Below, in pieces: positions 9,487-18,680 of a stretch of 64,000 nucleotides of DNA. Under the pieces are notes generated by a model. The model did no database searches. It was given only the letters and a program-made list of their open reading frames with translations, and was not told the origin of the DNA. A program made the translations under genes and the position numbers. Each line of letters opens with the position of its first letter. The first letter of the stretch is position 1. The stretch lies in the NCBI RefSeq assembly GCF_016583985.1, contig NZ_NRSD01000015.1:51845-115844 (forward strand). The letters run 5' to 3'. The DNA is from Thiocapsa imhoffii. Lineage in GTDB: Bacteria; Pseudomonadota; Gammaproteobacteria; Chromatiales; Chromatiaceae.

Positions 9487-10119
9487 ATGATCACGATCAT
9501 CGGGAGCCTGAAAGGTGGCTCGGGGAAGAGCACCCTAACCTTCAATCTCGGCGTTTGGCTCTCGATGGCCGGTGTCAAGGTTCAACTCATTGATGCCGAC
9601 CCACAGGCCACGCTAAGCGACGTGATCGACGTTCGCCGCGAGGAGGGATTCGACCCGACGTTGAGCGTCCTCGACAAGCAGGGCCTGAGTCTTGAACAAC
9701 TCCATGCGGCTGATGAGACGATCGTCGATGTTGGGACCTCGGACATGGATAGTCTGCGCACCGCGCTTGCGCGTTGTGATCGAGTGGTGGTCCCCGTTCC
9801 CCCCTCGCAGGCCGATATCTGGTCGACGCAGCGGTTCATTCAACTGATCTCAGCGGTCGAACGCGCCGCTCCGCCCGAGATTCTGGGATTCATCAATCGG
9901 GGTGATACCCATCATGCCGTGCGCGAGACCAACGAGGCCGCCGCGGCACTGGTCTCGCTGCCGGGAATTCGCTTCATCAAACCGCGACTGTCCCAGCGAA
10001 CGGTCTTTCGGCGGTCGTTCAGTGAGGGCCTGGCGGTGTTCGAACTCGAATCGCGCGGCAAGGCAGCGCGTGAGTTCCTGAGCCTGGCGGCATCCCTCTA
10101 TCCCCATATGGTGAGCTAG
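9487..10119 (+). CDS. orphan ParA/MinD-family ATPase
   Basis: A 210-residue P-loop ATPase of the ParA type. The deviant Walker A motif KGGSGKST lies at residues 9-16, followed by the conserved LIDADPQATLS segment. The Walker B region is unusual (VDVGTSDMDSL where the family normally has an aspartate-threonine-proline pattern). The protein is short and lacks the N-terminal DNA-recognition domain of plasmid ParA, like chromosomal ParA-like proteins that position cargo such as chemoreceptor clusters or carboxysomes. No ParB or parS is nearby. The frame opens 31 codons earlier at a GTG, but ATG 9487 gives the canonical short beta-strand before the P-loop. The next gene encodes a coiled-coil membrane protein. 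Cargo is unknown. Confidence 0.85.
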   Translation: MITIIGSLKGGSGKSTLTFNLGVWLSMAGVKVQLIDADPQATLSDVIDVRREEGFDPTLSVLDKQGLSLEQLHAADETIVDVGTSDMDSLRTALARCDRVVVPVPPSQADIWSTQRFIQLISAVERAAPPEILGFINRGDTHHAVRETNEAAAALVSLPGIRFIKPRLSQRTVFRRSFSEGLAVFELESRGKAAREFLSLAASLYPHMVS

Positions 10120-10454
10120 CACGGCTGGCGGACGCCGGCGGCACTCTCGAGTGCCTCTGGAATCGGGACGTGGCCGAACCGCTGTCGGAACCCAGTGTGC
10201 GTGTGCGGGTCCGATTCCCTAGGGGTGCGCCGATACCGGGACCTCAGCTTGAGCAATTTGAGCTTTCTGTTAAGATCTCAGATGCTTAGTCGGTTGCCTA
10301 GACCCTGGGTCCGATCCGCCACGCGGGTTGGACCAAACTGGCGATCGTCATGGCTTGAGGATTGATCAAGGGTGAGGGAGGGTCAAAGAGCATCCCTCTC
10401 CGCCGAGACAGAGATCGAGCGAGCCACCACATCGAACACGAGCCGGCCCGAGCC
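10120..10454. other. intergenic region upstream of the Met-rich coiled-coil gene
   Basis: This 335-base stretch contains no convincing gene. It holds one promoter candidate (10249-10276) and a short inverted repeat GACCCTGGGTC near 10303-10313. A tRNA-like T-arm phrase near 10207-10220 was examined and rejected. Confidence 0.55.
10249..10276 (+). promoter_or_regulatory. candidate sigma-70 promoter
   Basis: TTGAGC at 10249-10254 and TAAGAT at 10271-10276 are separated by 16 bases. It lies in a locally AT-richer patch about 180 bases before the coiled-coil gene and reads toward it. Confidence 0.4.
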
Positions 10455-11000
10455 ATGTCGCAACACGAGAACTCCGCAAGCACGTCCTCAACCTCCGGGC
10501 CGGAGCAGCCGCCACAGGCGGAAACCGAAGTGCTCGCGGCAGGGGTGACGGAGACGCAACTCCATGCCTTTGCCATTGAACGCCTGTCCCAGGCATTCGA
10601 GACCAGTGCCAAACGCTGGGAATTGATCGTCTATCCGTCGCTCTTTGCGTTCATCATCCTGGCCGCCTACGGTTTTTATCTGGTGTTCAGCCTCGCGAAG
10701 GACGTCCACTATCTCGCCATCAGCGTCGACACCAACATGACGGTGCTGGCGAGCAACATGCAGTCCATCTCCGACAACATGAGTCAGATGAGTTCGAATG
10801 TGCGCACCATGGCGGTGAGCGTCGACTCGATGGCGCGCGATGTGAACACACTCGAACCCATGCTGACGAGCATTCAAACGATGGATCGTTCCATGCAGAA
10901 TATGACGCATTCGACCTCCTCGATGCGCAATGACATGGCGGTCATGAATCAAAGCATCAGTCGTCCCATGCAATTCATGAATTGGTTCATGCCGTGGTGA
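10455..11000 (+). CDS. single-pass membrane protein with methionine-zipper coiled coil
   Basis: A 181-residue protein without a recognised family. Residues 1-40 are polar and low complexity; a hydrophobic helix spans about 58-81 (YPSLFAFIILAAYGFYLVFS). Residues 94-181 hold sixteen methionines in 88 residues. They recur at seven-residue steps in a 3-4 pattern (for example residues 136, 143, 150, 157 and 164, with partners at 140, 147, 154 and 161), which is what a parallel coiled coil with Met at core positions would show. The C-terminus is NWFMPW. It probably sits in the inner membrane with the coiled coil on one side. ATG 10455 was chosen because it starts a plausible cytoplasmic tail; upstream codons look non-coding. 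It lies between the ParA-like ATPase and the nucleotidase. Function unknown. Confidence 0.75.
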   Translation: MSQHENSASTSSTSGPEQPPQAETEVLAAGVTETQLHAFAIERLSQAFETSAKRWELIVYPSLFAFIILAAYGFYLVFSLAKDVHYLAISVDTNMTVLASNMQSISDNMSQMSSNVRTMAVSVDSMARDVNTLEPMLTSIQTMDRSMQNMTHSTSSMRNDMAVMNQSISRPMQFMNWFMPW

Positions 11001-11040
11001 GGGGCGTCCGTGCCTCGATGGACCGACCGTTTTGCACGGC

Positions 11041-12021
11041 ATGATGCCGAAGCTGGACGACACCACAGCTGAACCGGTTAAGCTGATCGTCGCCATCTCC
11101 TCACGGGCGCTGTTCGATCTCAGTGACTCGCATCGGGTGTTCGAGACCGAGGGGGTGGATGCCTATCGGGCCTATCAGGTCGCCCACGAGAACGACATTC
11201 TCGCCCCTGGGGTTGCATTCACCCTGGCTAGGAAGCTCCTGAATCTCAGTGCGCGGCTCGGTGATCGCGGGCGTGTCGAGGTCATCCTCATCTCGCGAAA
11301 CAGCTCCGATACGGGTCTGCGCATCCTGACTTCGGCGCATCATCATGGTTTAACGATCACGCGCGCGGCCTTTACGGGCGGGGCAAGCCCCTATCGGTAT
11401 GTCGCCGCGTTTGGCGCCGATCTCTTCTTGTCCGCGGACCCGCGAGATGTCCGCTCGGCCTTGCGTGCGGGCTGCGCGGCCGCGACGGTTCGATCCGCGA
11501 CCATCCCGCCGGAGTCGAGCGCCGATGAGCAGAGTCATGACCAGGTTCGCATCGCCTTCGACGGAGATGCCGTCCTGTTCTCGGACGACGCGGAGCAACT
11601 CTTCCGTCGCGAGGGTCTAGATGCCTTCAATGAACGGGAGCTCGCCGCCGCGCATGATCCGCTGCCGGGTGGGCCGTTCAAGGGGTTATTGGTGGCGATC
11701 CACCAAATCCAGTCACTCTTCTCTCCCGCTGATGCCCCGTTGCGTACCGCATTGGTGACCTCGCGCGGCGCCCCCTCGCATGAGCGGGTGATTCGCACCC
11801 TGCGTGCCTGGGATATCCGGATCGATGAGGCACTCTTTCTCGGCGGTCTCGGTAAGGGACGGTTCCTGGCCGCGTTCGATGCGGATATCTTTTTTGATGA
11901 TCAGCGCGCGCATTGCGACGTCGCCAGTCAACATGTCGCGACCGGACATGTCCCGCACGGCATTGCGAATGCCGAGGAATGGGATCCCGCGGACAGCCAA
12001 ACAGGTGACCGGGACCACTAA
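11041..12021 (+). CDS. NT5C1-type cytosolic 5'-nucleotidase
   Basis: A 326-residue enzyme of the 5-nucleotidase family related to animal NT5C1, which dephosphorylates nucleoside monophosphates such as AMP, presumably in the cytoplasm. Recognisable blocks are SSRALFDLSDSHRVFETEG, YQVAHENDILAPGVAF, the HAD-like VRIAFDGDAVLFSDDAEQLF, LVTSRGAPSHERVIRTLRAW, DEALFLGGLGKGRFL and DIFFDDQ, in the order of the family. ATG 11041 is used; ATG 11044 or a TTG at 11032 are possible, as the ribosome-binding site is weak. It follows the coiled-coil gene by 40 bases and may be co-transcribed. Its stop codon overlaps the stop of the convergent EAL gene by four bases. Family call is strong; physiological substrate is inferred. 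Confidence 0.88.
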   Translation: MMPKLDDTTAEPVKLIVAISSRALFDLSDSHRVFETEGVDAYRAYQVAHENDILAPGVAFTLARKLLNLSARLGDRGRVEVILISRNSSDTGLRILTSAHHHGLTITRAAFTGGASPYRYVAAFGADLFLSADPRDVRSALRAGCAAATVRSATIPPESSADEQSHDQVRIAFDGDAVLFSDDAEQLFRREGLDAFNERELAAAHDPLPGGPFKGLLVAIHQIQSLFSPADAPLRTALVTSRGAPSHERVIRTLRAWDIRIDEALFLGGLGKGRFLAAFDADIFFDDQRAHCDVASQHVATGHVPHGIANAEEWDPADSQTGDRDH

Positions 12022-13826
12022 GCCTGGAGTTCGAGGGTCGGCACCGGTCGTTGCAGAAAATTGCCCTGGACATAGTCCACCCCGGCGGTCCAAAGCACCG
12101 TCAACGCCTCGGCATCCTCGACGCCCGTCGCGATACTTTTCAGGTTGAACTCGCGCGCCAACTGAGCGAGGGCGGTCAGTCGTTGTTGTTTGGCAGGATC
12201 CCCCGCCAGCTCGCGCCCATAATCGGGAGTGAAGACGACGAAATCCGCGGGCAATGCTTGGAGGATCATTTCCGGTCGTTCGTGACGACCGAATCGATTG
12301 ATGGCCACCTGACACTTGATCTGTTTGAGCGCGTTGATCAGGGTTGCGAGGCTGGCTAAGTTGTCCAGGATGAGTTCTTCCTGGAACTGGAAGGCCAGCC
12401 AATTGCCGCGAATGTCGAACTCGCGCAGACAGTCGCAGATGTGCACGATAATGTTGGGATTGCGGAAGGTGTCCTCCGCGAGATTGATGAAAAAGCGCAG
12501 TTTGTGTCCGGCTTGGCGTTGCTCGGCGAGGACGCGGATGGCTTCACGGACGGCCCATGTATCGATTTTTTCGATCAAACCACGGCGAATGGCCGCGCCG
12601 ATAAAATCCTTCGCCTCGAGGAGTTCACCCTGCTCGTCGAGGAGGCGCACGAAGACGCTGTAGTTTTCTCGATTGTCGCCCATCAGGCTGATGATGGGCT
12701 GATACACGAGTTTAAATTGCTCGGTACCGATCGCCGCCGCGATCTTCTCGGCGAGCGCCGAATCTCCATCGACGGAACCCTGTTTCGCGCGCGCCGCGAG
12801 TGAAGTCGGAGTTTGCATGCCGGCCCCGTCCGGCGCGGACGAAGTGGCGACGGCGCGATAGAGACAGAGCCGATGCGCCGCGTTGAGAATGTCCTCCCCG
12901 TCGGCGGCACGCCCCTTCACCAGGTAATACCCCACTTCGCAATTGGGCTCGGCCGTGTCTCTACTCGCTGCTGGTTGGAGTAAATGAACCTGACTGCGAA
13001 TGCGTTCGGCAATCTTCTCCGCCGCCTTTTCATTCAACCCGTCGTAGAGCATCGCATAGCCATCCTCACTGGCGCGCACCAGCAGGTGTCGCGTGCCGAT
13101 CAGGGATCGTAACTCAGGGCCGAGTCGGTCGAAGAGGGCTACGGCATGCGTCAGCCCGAGGTCACGCAGCAATTCGGCATGGCGCCGCAATTGAATAAAG
13201 AAGACGCCGAATGCGCTTGGGACGCTGCGATCCGGGCCAAGGCGGGCATCGATCTCGGCAAAGAGGCGTGCACGTCCCATCTCCGCGACCTGCATGATCT
13301 CATCTGGATCACTGAAGGGTTCCTCGGGTGGCGCTAGCGCTGGCGTGGTTTGGTCCTGCAACTGCTCGATCAATTCACGCTGACGTTGTTCACACTGCTG
13401 CAGACGTGAGGCGAGGGTGATCGCGTGGCGGCGATGGCGCAGTTCGGACGCCGCGCGCCGGAGTCGCCAGATGAGCAGACGCTCCGGTGCCGCCGCCGGC
13501 ACCAGATCAGTCGCGCCCACCGCAAGCGCTCGTTGGAGATCTTCGCCGGTCGGTTCGTGCTCGACCAGGACGATCAGCGGGACATCGCCCCCGGATGCGC
13601 CGCGCGCATGGAGGGCCTGATCGAGCGCGGCATCCGCGAAGTGATCCCAGAGCAGAACGATGTCGAAGGCGCGACGCGAGAGTAAGCTGCTGATCCGATC
13701 CGTGCGGTCGGTCACCAAGGCCCTGGTCTCGGTCCCCGTGGCGCGCAGACCCGCGACCAGGCGTTCTGCCGCGGACCTGTCCTTGGTCAACAGCAGCAGG
13801 GTGAGCAATGGGGTTTGCGGGGCCAT
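12018..13826 (-). CDS. FimX-like protein: receiver-like domain, degenerate GGDEF, degenerate EAL
   Basis: A 602-residue protein. Residues ~5-125 resemble a receiver domain (LLTLLLLTKDRSAAERLV ... VPLIVLVEHEPTGEDLQRALA) but lack the standard phosphoacceptor context. A GGDEF-fold segment follows in which the signature is replaced by ASEDGYAML. The EAL-fold C-terminus keeps its architecture but not its catalysis: EAL becomes VFV (SVFVRL), the DDFG loop becomes INRFG, and DFVKLD becomes DFVVFT. Such proteins typically bind cyclic-di-GMP without making or degrading it; FimX of Pseudomonas controls type IV pilus assembly this way. The start at ATG 13826 drops 23 unlikely upstream residues. It ends overlapping the 5'-nucleotidase tail to tail. 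Effector role is inferred. Confidence 0.85.
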   Translation of the reverse strand: MAPQTPLLTLLLLTKDRSAAERLVAGLRATGTETRALVTDRTDRISSLLSRRAFDIVLLWDHFADAALDQALHARGASGGDVPLIVLVEHEPTGEDLQRALAVGATDLVPAAAPERLLIWRLRRAASELRHRRHAITLASRLQQCEQRQRELIEQLQDQTTPALAPPEEPFSDPDEIMQVAEMGRARLFAEIDARLGPDRSVPSAFGVFFIQLRRHAELLRDLGLTHAVALFDRLGPELRSLIGTRHLLVRASEDGYAMLYDGLNEKAAEKIAERIRSQVHLLQPAASRDTAEPNCEVGYYLVKGRAADGEDILNAAHRLCLYRAVATSSAPDGAGMQTPTSLAARAKQGSVDGDSALAEKIAAAIGTEQFKLVYQPIISLMGDNRENYSVFVRLLDEQGELLEAKDFIGAAIRRGLIEKIDTWAVREAIRVLAEQRQAGHKLRFFINLAEDTFRNPNIIVHICDCLREFDIRGNWLAFQFQEELILDNLASLATLINALKQIKCQVAINRFGRHERPEMILQALPADFVVFTPDYGRELAGDPAKQQRLTALAQLAREFNLKSIATGVEDAEALTVLWTAGVDYVQGNFLQRPVPTLELQA

Positions 13827-13980
13827 GAATCTGTGTTGTTCCCAATCCAGACGGATGACGGACGATGCGAACGGATCGCGATCGCCGACGCGCACGGTGA
13901 GGCCGCTGCTGAACCAGATGCCACCTCGCCACTCAGCAGCGGGGGTGTCTTCCCGTGGTTGCTCGAGGGTGAGCGTTGGA

Positions 13981-15051
13981 TTATGGGTCCTCAGGGTCGT
14001 TGAGGGAAACCCCAGGATTCAATAGGCGGCTAAACCACCCATCGCTGGACACAGGCATCTTGGCGAATGCACCCGGGTGTTCCCGCACGAGCCTCGGCAT
14101 TAGATAGCCGGATAAACGTGTGCGCAGGCGTTCCTCCAAGATCAAGGCGTCGCGGTCGGTGACCGCGAAGTGTGCGGCCCCCTGCACGGGGTCGAGTTGG
14201 TGGAGATAGTAGGGCAGGGTGCTACAGGAGAAGAGACGCTCGCTCAGTGCCTCCAAGGTCGCGACCTGGTCATTCACGCCGCGCAGCAGCACACTCTGGT
14301 TGAGCAGTGTGATCCCACCCCGGCGCAGACGCCGCAGGGCGTGCTCAGCCGCCACGCCGAGCTCGTTCGGATGATTGGCATGGATGACGACCGTCACGTC
14401 GAGACGCGTCGCACGCAATACCCGAACCAGTGACTCGGTGATGCGGGAGGGCAAGACCACCGGCAGGCGCGTATGGATACGCAGGCGGCGCAGGTGTGCG
14501 ATGGCATCCAATCGGTGCAGCCAGCGCCCGAGCATCCCATCACTCAACAACAAGGGGTCCCCTCCGCTGAGAATGATCTCCCTGAGACTCTCATCCGCGC
14601 GGATCGCCGCCACCACGGCCGCCTGCCGCTGGGCGCTTGGTACCAGTCCCTCGTAGTCGAAGTGTTTGCGAAAACAGTAGCGACAATGTACGGCACAGGC
14701 GTCGGTCATGAGAATCAACGCACGCCCCGCATACTTGTGCAGCAGACCTTGCCCCCTCGCCGCGGCACCGTCGCCGACCGGGTCCAACACATAGCCAGGG
14801 GTCAGGTGCCGCTCCGCGCGCAGGGGGAGAACCTGGCGCAGCAGCGGATCCCGCGGATCCCCTCGACGCATCAAGGCCGCGAACCCGCGGGGTACGAGCA
14901 GACGGAAGTCAGCGGGCAGGAGGTCGAGGTCGGGGACCTCGGCGGCGACTAGGCCACAGGCCGCGAGCAGGTCATCGAGCCGCCGATAGGCCTCGGCAAG
15001 CTCCTGTTTCCAAGCCGATGTCTGACAAATCGTGCCGCTTCGCGGTACCAT
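13981..15051 (-). CDS. epmB: EF-P beta-lysylation protein EpmB (lysine 2,3-aminomutase type)
   Basis: EpmB is a radical SAM, PLP-dependent aminomutase that converts (S)-lysine to (R)-beta-lysine for EF-P modification. The 356-residue protein has the radical SAM cluster motif CAVHCRYC with cysteines at 119, 123 and 126, followed by FRKHF and the GGDPLLLSD segment. Length and order match EpmB rather than the longer catabolic aminomutases. ATG 15051 was chosen over an ATG at 15075 because AAAAGG sits a few bases upstream of the former. The gene is divergent from efp with a 34-base gap, so the two promoters overlap; epmA lies just beyond efp. The context makes the assignment firm. Confidence 0.93.
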   Translation of the reverse strand: MVPRSGTICQTSAWKQELAEAYRRLDDLLAACGLVAAEVPDLDLLPADFRLLVPRGFAALMRRGDPRDPLLRQVLPLRAERHLTPGYVLDPVGDGAAARGQGLLHKYAGRALILMTDACAVHCRYCFRKHFDYEGLVPSAQRQAAVVAAIRADESLREIILSGGDPLLLSDGMLGRWLHRLDAIAHLRRLRIHTRLPVVLPSRITESLVRVLRATRLDVTVVIHANHPNELGVAAEHALRRLRRGGITLLNQSVLLRGVNDQVATLEALSERLFSCSTLPYYLHQLDPVQGAAHFAVTDRDALILEERLRTRLSGYLMPRLVREHPGAFAKMPVSSDGWFSRLLNPGVSLNDPEDP

Positions 15052-15085
15052 TGCGCCTTTTCGCTCCACAGTCATCGAGGACGAT

Positions 15086-15658
15086 ATGGCCTATTACAGC
15101 ACCAACGAGTTCAAGGGTGGACTCAAGATCATGTTGGACGGCGATCCCTATACCATCGTCGAGAACGAATTCGTCAAGCCGGGCAAGGGTCAAGCCTTCA
15201 ATCGGGTGCGCGTGCGCAACCTCAAGACCGGTCGGGTCGTCGAAAAGACCTTCAAGTCTGGTGACACGGTCGAAGCCGCGGATGTGCATGATACCGACAT
15301 GCAGTATCTCTACAACGACGGCGAGGAATGGCACTTCATGGACCCGACCAGCTTCGAGCAAATGACCGCGGATGCGAACGCCGTCGGTGATGCCGCGAAG
15401 TGGATCAAGGAAGAGGACATCTGCAAGGTGACGCTTTGGAACAATGTTCCCTTAACGATCGAGGCGCCCAATTTTGTCATCTTGGCCATCACCGAAACCG
15501 ATCCGGGTTTGAAAGGCGACACCTCGGGTGGCGGTGGCAAGCCCGCCACTCTAGAGACCGGGGCGGTCGTCCGGGTTCCGCTGTTCGTGCAGACCGGCGA
15601 GCTGATCAAGGTCGACACCCGTACCGGCGAATATGTCTCGCGCGCGAAGGAGACTTGA
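15086..15658 (+). CDS. efp: elongation factor P
   Basis: EF-P relieves ribosome stalling at proline runs. The 190-residue protein has the normal three-domain length. The modified lysine is K34 in [10 protein letters not shown], the form that EpmA and EpmB beta-lysylate. The N-terminus [14 protein letters not shown] and C-terminal [20 protein letters not shown] are standard. ATG 15086 has GAGG five bases upstream. epmB is divergent on the left and epmA follows 52 bases on the right, so substrate and modifiers are encoded together. Note that proline-rich proteins encoded in the window, such as the transpeptidase tail and the Trp/Pro protein, are plausible EF-P-dependent products; this is inference. 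Confidence 0.98.
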   Translation: MAYYSTNEFKGGLKIMLDGDPYTIVENEFVKPGKGQAFNRVRVRNLKTGRVVEKTFKSGDTVEAADVHDTDMQYLYNDGEEWHFMDPTSFEQMTADANAVGDAAKWIKEEDICKVTLWNNVPLTIEAPNFVILAITETDPGLKGDTSGGGGKPATLETGAVVRVPLFVQTGELIKVDTRTGEYVSRAKET

Positions 15659-15710
15659 GCTGGCCGACAGGACCAGGGGCCGACTCTCGGCGACGCCTGG
15701 TGGGGGGCGG

Positions 15711-16703
15711 ATGATGGGGCTTGATGACTGGTCCAGTTGTGCGGAGCCGAGGGTCTTGCGCGCCCGCGCCGCGATGCTCGCTCGCATCCGGGCCTTTTTC
15801 AGCGAGCGCGAGGTCCTGGAGGTCGAGACCCCGCTGCTCTCGCAGGCAGGCGCGACTGATCCGGCGCTCGCGAGTCTCTGCTGCCACGAGGCGTGCGGTG
15901 GGTCCGCCCCGGACGGCAGGGCAACGCTGTACCTTCAGACCTCCCCCGAATTTCCGATGAAACGTTTGCTGGCTGGTGGGGTTGGCTCCATCTACCAGAT
16001 CTGCAAAGTGTTTCGAGCCGGGGAGCGCGGCCGTTTGCACCACCCCGAGTTCACGATGTTGGAGTGGTATCGTCCCGGCTGGACCTACCAGGCGCTGATG
16101 AATGAGCTTGCCGAGCTGGTCCGTGTCGTGCTTGAGCGACCCGCGCTTCCGGTCGCGTCCATGGGCTATCGGGATCTGTTCACGGATCACCTGGGGGTGG
16201 ATCCCTGGACGAGCACCGTGGCGGATTTGCGCGCACGGGCCGCCGAGCTGGGCATTGCAGACGCGGAGCGGCTGGATCTCGATCATGACGCTTGGCTCGA
16301 TCTCCTGCTCAGCGTCGGTCTGGAGCCGCGGCTCGGGTGTGACACCATGACCTTCGTGATCGACTATCCACCCAGTCAGGCCGCGCTGGCCCGCGTGCAA
16401 ACGCGCGGCGAGATCGCCGTGGCCGAGCGCTTCGAACTCTATCTCGACGGCATCGAGTTGGCTAATGGCTTCCAAGAACTGACGGATGCCGCGGAGCAGC
16501 AGGCGCGTTTCATCCGTGATCGCGAGCGGCGCCAGCGCCGGGGGCTGGCGGCGATCCCACCGGATCAGCGCCTGCTCGCGGCACTCTCAGCCGGCCTGCC
16601 CGCGGCCAGTGGCGTGGCCGTCGGACTTGACCGACTCCTGATGATCGGGCTCGGCGCACAGCGGATCGATGAGGTCCTGGCCTTTCCGATCGAGCGCGCC
16701 TGA
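15711..16703 (+). CDS. epmA: EF-P--(R)-beta-lysine ligase EpmA
   Basis: EpmA (PoxA/GenX) is a truncated class II lysyl-tRNA synthetase paralogue that attaches (R)-beta-lysine to K34 of EF-P. The 330-residue protein has only the catalytic core: motif 2 region YQICKVFRAGERGRLHHPEF, LEWYRPG, and motif 3 near GVAVGLDRLLMIGLGA. No anticodon-binding domain is present, which separates it from LysS. The start ATG 15711 (or 15714) follows a G-rich stretch (GGGGGGCGG); the frame is open further upstream, overlapping efp. Together with efp and epmB it completes the lysylation set; epmC, the hydroxylase, is not in the window. Confidence 0.95.
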   Translation: MMGLDDWSSCAEPRVLRARAAMLARIRAFFSEREVLEVETPLLSQAGATDPALASLCCHEACGGSAPDGRATLYLQTSPEFPMKRLLAGGVGSIYQICKVFRAGERGRLHHPEFTMLEWYRPGWTYQALMNELAELVRVVLERPALPVASMGYRDLFTDHLGVDPWTSTVADLRARAAELGIADAERLDLDHDAWLDLLLSVGLEPRLGCDTMTFVIDYPPSQAALARVQTRGEIAVAERFELYLDGIELANGFQELTDAAEQQARFIRDRERRQRRGLAAIPPDQRLLAALSAGLPAASGVAVGLDRLLMIGLGAQRIDEVLAFPIERA

Positions 16704-16758
16704 TCTCCTGACAGCTCCAGCATGGTCGGTCGCCGCGCATGCGCATCACGAGGGCTGG

Positions 16759-17385
16759 TCAATTGGCCAGTGAATCCTGAATCGCCTTGAGGTCGAGCGC
16801 CTGAAGATATTGCTCAACGGGCGTGACATCGGCCAGCCGCGATCCCTCTGCTTGCACCAGGATGCGATTGCCCACCATGAGGGTAATCTTGTATTCATCG
16901 CTGCCCTTGGTGTGCTCGAGCATCCCCCGCTCGCCTTGGAAGGAATAGGGCTTGGTGTCCTCGCTGGACTGCATCAGCATCGGCATGGTGAGCGCCATGG
17001 TGAGCATCGGCATCATCGGTGAATCGACCATCAGGCTCAGGTTGACCTCGGCCCCATCGTCTTGGTAGTAGCGACGACTGAGATTGGTCCCGGTGATCAT
17101 GGCCGCGATTCCCCCTGATTGGGATTCCGGGGCATCGGCGTTCCAGCCCTCAAGCGGTTCGGGCAGGAGCTGGAGCAGCCCGTCAGTGACCTGTTCCTGG
17201 ATCTGCGAGACCGCGGCATTGAGTGTCTCGATCGACTTGCGTAGTTCTCCCGCCTCATAGTAGCGCTTGCCGGCGTCGAGTTGATCGACCACGGCATCGG
17301 CATGAGCAGCCTGGCCCAGCATCGCGAGGCTGATGAGGCCGCCGAGGGTGAGGGTGGACAGGCTCTGCTTGATCGGGGTGTTCAT
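16759..17385 (-). CDS. exported protein of unknown function
   Basis: A 208-residue protein with a signal peptide (residues 1-30, ending near QAAHADA). The mature N-terminus VVDQLDAGKRYYEAGELRKS looks like a single TPR-like helical hairpin; the middle has LLPEPLEGWNADAP, then GTNLSRRYYQDDGAEVNLSL followed by a Met-rich strand (PMMPMLTMALTMPMLMQ). I do not recognise the family. ATG 17385 has GGAGA at good spacing, which excludes the 48-codon upstream extension. The gene is convergent with epmA and lies downstream of bioB on the same strand, 156 bases away. Periplasmic location is inferred from the signal peptide. Confidence 0.75.
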   Translation of the reverse strand: MNTPIKQSLSTLTLGGLISLAMLGQAAHADAVVDQLDAGKRYYEAGELRKSIETLNAAVSQIQEQVTDGLLQLLPEPLEGWNADAPESQSGGIAAMITGTNLSRRYYQDDGAEVNLSLMVDSPMMPMLTMALTMPMLMQSSEDTKPYSFQGERGMLEHTKGSDEYKITLMVGNRILVQAEGSRLADVTPVEQYLQALDLKAIQDSLAN

Positions 17386-17541
17386 TCTCGGGTCTCCGGC
17401 ATCTTCAGGTTGCGGTGATTGCCCGGTCCAATTCAGGACTGACGGGCAGGATGACTTGGCGCACGTTGGTTTGGGGATTCCGCCACACCATCCGGTCGCG
17501 AGTCGCGGCGAATGGGCGAGGTGAGCCATCGGAGCAGGGGG

Positions 17542-18609
17542 TCAAGCGGACGCTGATGGATGTGAAGGGCGCGCTCCGGGGGGCTCGGTATTCAGCGTCC
17601 GGTGGCACGCGCCGGGTTCGCTGCGCTCGGCCTCGATCGTTTCGAACGCGAGCCCAAGGCGCTCGAAGAGTCGCTGATCCCGAGCCGCCTCGGCGTTCGA
17701 TGTCGTGAGTAAGCGCTCGCCGTAGAAGATGGAATTCGCCCCCGCAAGATAGCAAAGCGCCTGCAGCTCGTCGCTCATCGCCTCGCGCCCGGCGGAGAGA
17801 CGCACATAGGAGGCGGGCATCATGATGCGTGCCGCGGCGATGACGCGAATGAACTCGAACGGATCAATCGGTGCGCTGTTCGCCAGCGGTGTGCCTTCGA
17901 CCCGCACCAGCAGGTTGATGGGCACGGACTCAGGATGGGCGGGTAAATTCGCGAGTTGGCACAGCATGGATGCACGGTCGGCGCGCGACTCACCCATGCC
18001 GAGAATGCCCCCGCTGCAGGTCTTCAGCCCCACCGCGCGGACATGCTCAAGGGTGTCGAGGCGATCCTGGAAGGTGCGGGTGCTGATGACCTCGCCGTAG
18101 AATTCGGGTGACGTGTCCAGGTTGTGATTGTAATAGTCCAGACCGGAGGCCTTCAGACGCTGGGCCTGGGGCGCGGTGAGCATGCCGAGCGTGACACAGG
18201 TCTCCAGGCCCAGGGCATGGACACCCTCGATCATCGCGATCACGGACTCGAGATTCCGGTCCGTGGGGTTGCGCCAGGCCGCACCCATGCAAAACCGGGT
18301 TGCCCCCTGGTCGCGGGCGGTGCGTGCCGCCTCCAGCACCGCATCCAACGGCATGAGGGACGCTCGCTCCAATCCAGTACCGTGATGCGCGCTCTGCGCG
18401 CAATAGCCGCAGTCCTCCGGGCAGGCGCCGGTCTTGATACTTAAGAGGGTACTGACCTGAATGCGATTGGGGTCGAAATAGAGCCGGTGTGCGATCAGTG
18501 CGCGAAACATGAGGTCGTTAAATGGGGTGTCGAGGAGGGCCTGGACCTCCTGAAGCGACCAGTCATGACGCAAGAGCGAGCGATCGAGTGGGATGGGCTG
18601 TGGTGACAT
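17542..18609 (-). CDS. bioB: biotin synthase BioB
   Basis: BioB inserts sulfur into dethiobiotin. The 355-residue radical SAM enzyme carries [11 protein letters not shown] (the [4Fe-4S] cysteines), the [13 protein letters not shown] segment, and the [2Fe-2S] ligands in the TFQDRL ... [12 protein letters not shown] region and RLSAGRE. It begins near [19 protein letters not shown], as in other BioB proteins. ATG 18609 was taken; an in-frame ATG at 18639 is possible and neither has a strong ribosome-binding site. comF is divergent with a 71-base gap. No bioF, bioH, bioC or bioD lies in the window, so here bioB stands apart from the rest of its pathway. Confidence 0.96.
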   Translation of the reverse strand: MSPQPIPLDRSLLRHDWSLQEVQALLDTPFNDLMFRALIAHRLYFDPNRIQVSTLLSIKTGACPEDCGYCAQSAHHGTGLERASLMPLDAVLEAARTARDQGATRFCMGAAWRNPTDRNLESVIAMIEGVHALGLETCVTLGMLTAPQAQRLKASGLDYYNHNLDTSPEFYGEVISTRTFQDRLDTLEHVRAVGLKTCSGGILGMGESRADRASMLCQLANLPAHPESVPINLLVRVEGTPLANSAPIDPFEFIRVIAAARIMMPASYVRLSAGREAMSDELQALCYLAGANSIFYGERLLTTSNAEAARDQRLFERLGLAFETIEAERSEPGACHRTLNTEPPGARPSHPSASA

Positions 18610-18680
18610 GGGCGTGATTGAGCCAAGCAAGAGGGGCATAAAGGGGTCTATCCTAGAGTGCGTGAGAGGCTTGTCAACCG

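Noticed and set aside
10195..10235. tRNA-like T-arm phrase GGGTCCGATTCCC
   Set aside because: Only three stem pairs form, and no matching acceptor stem, D-arm or anticodon arm is present at the right distance.
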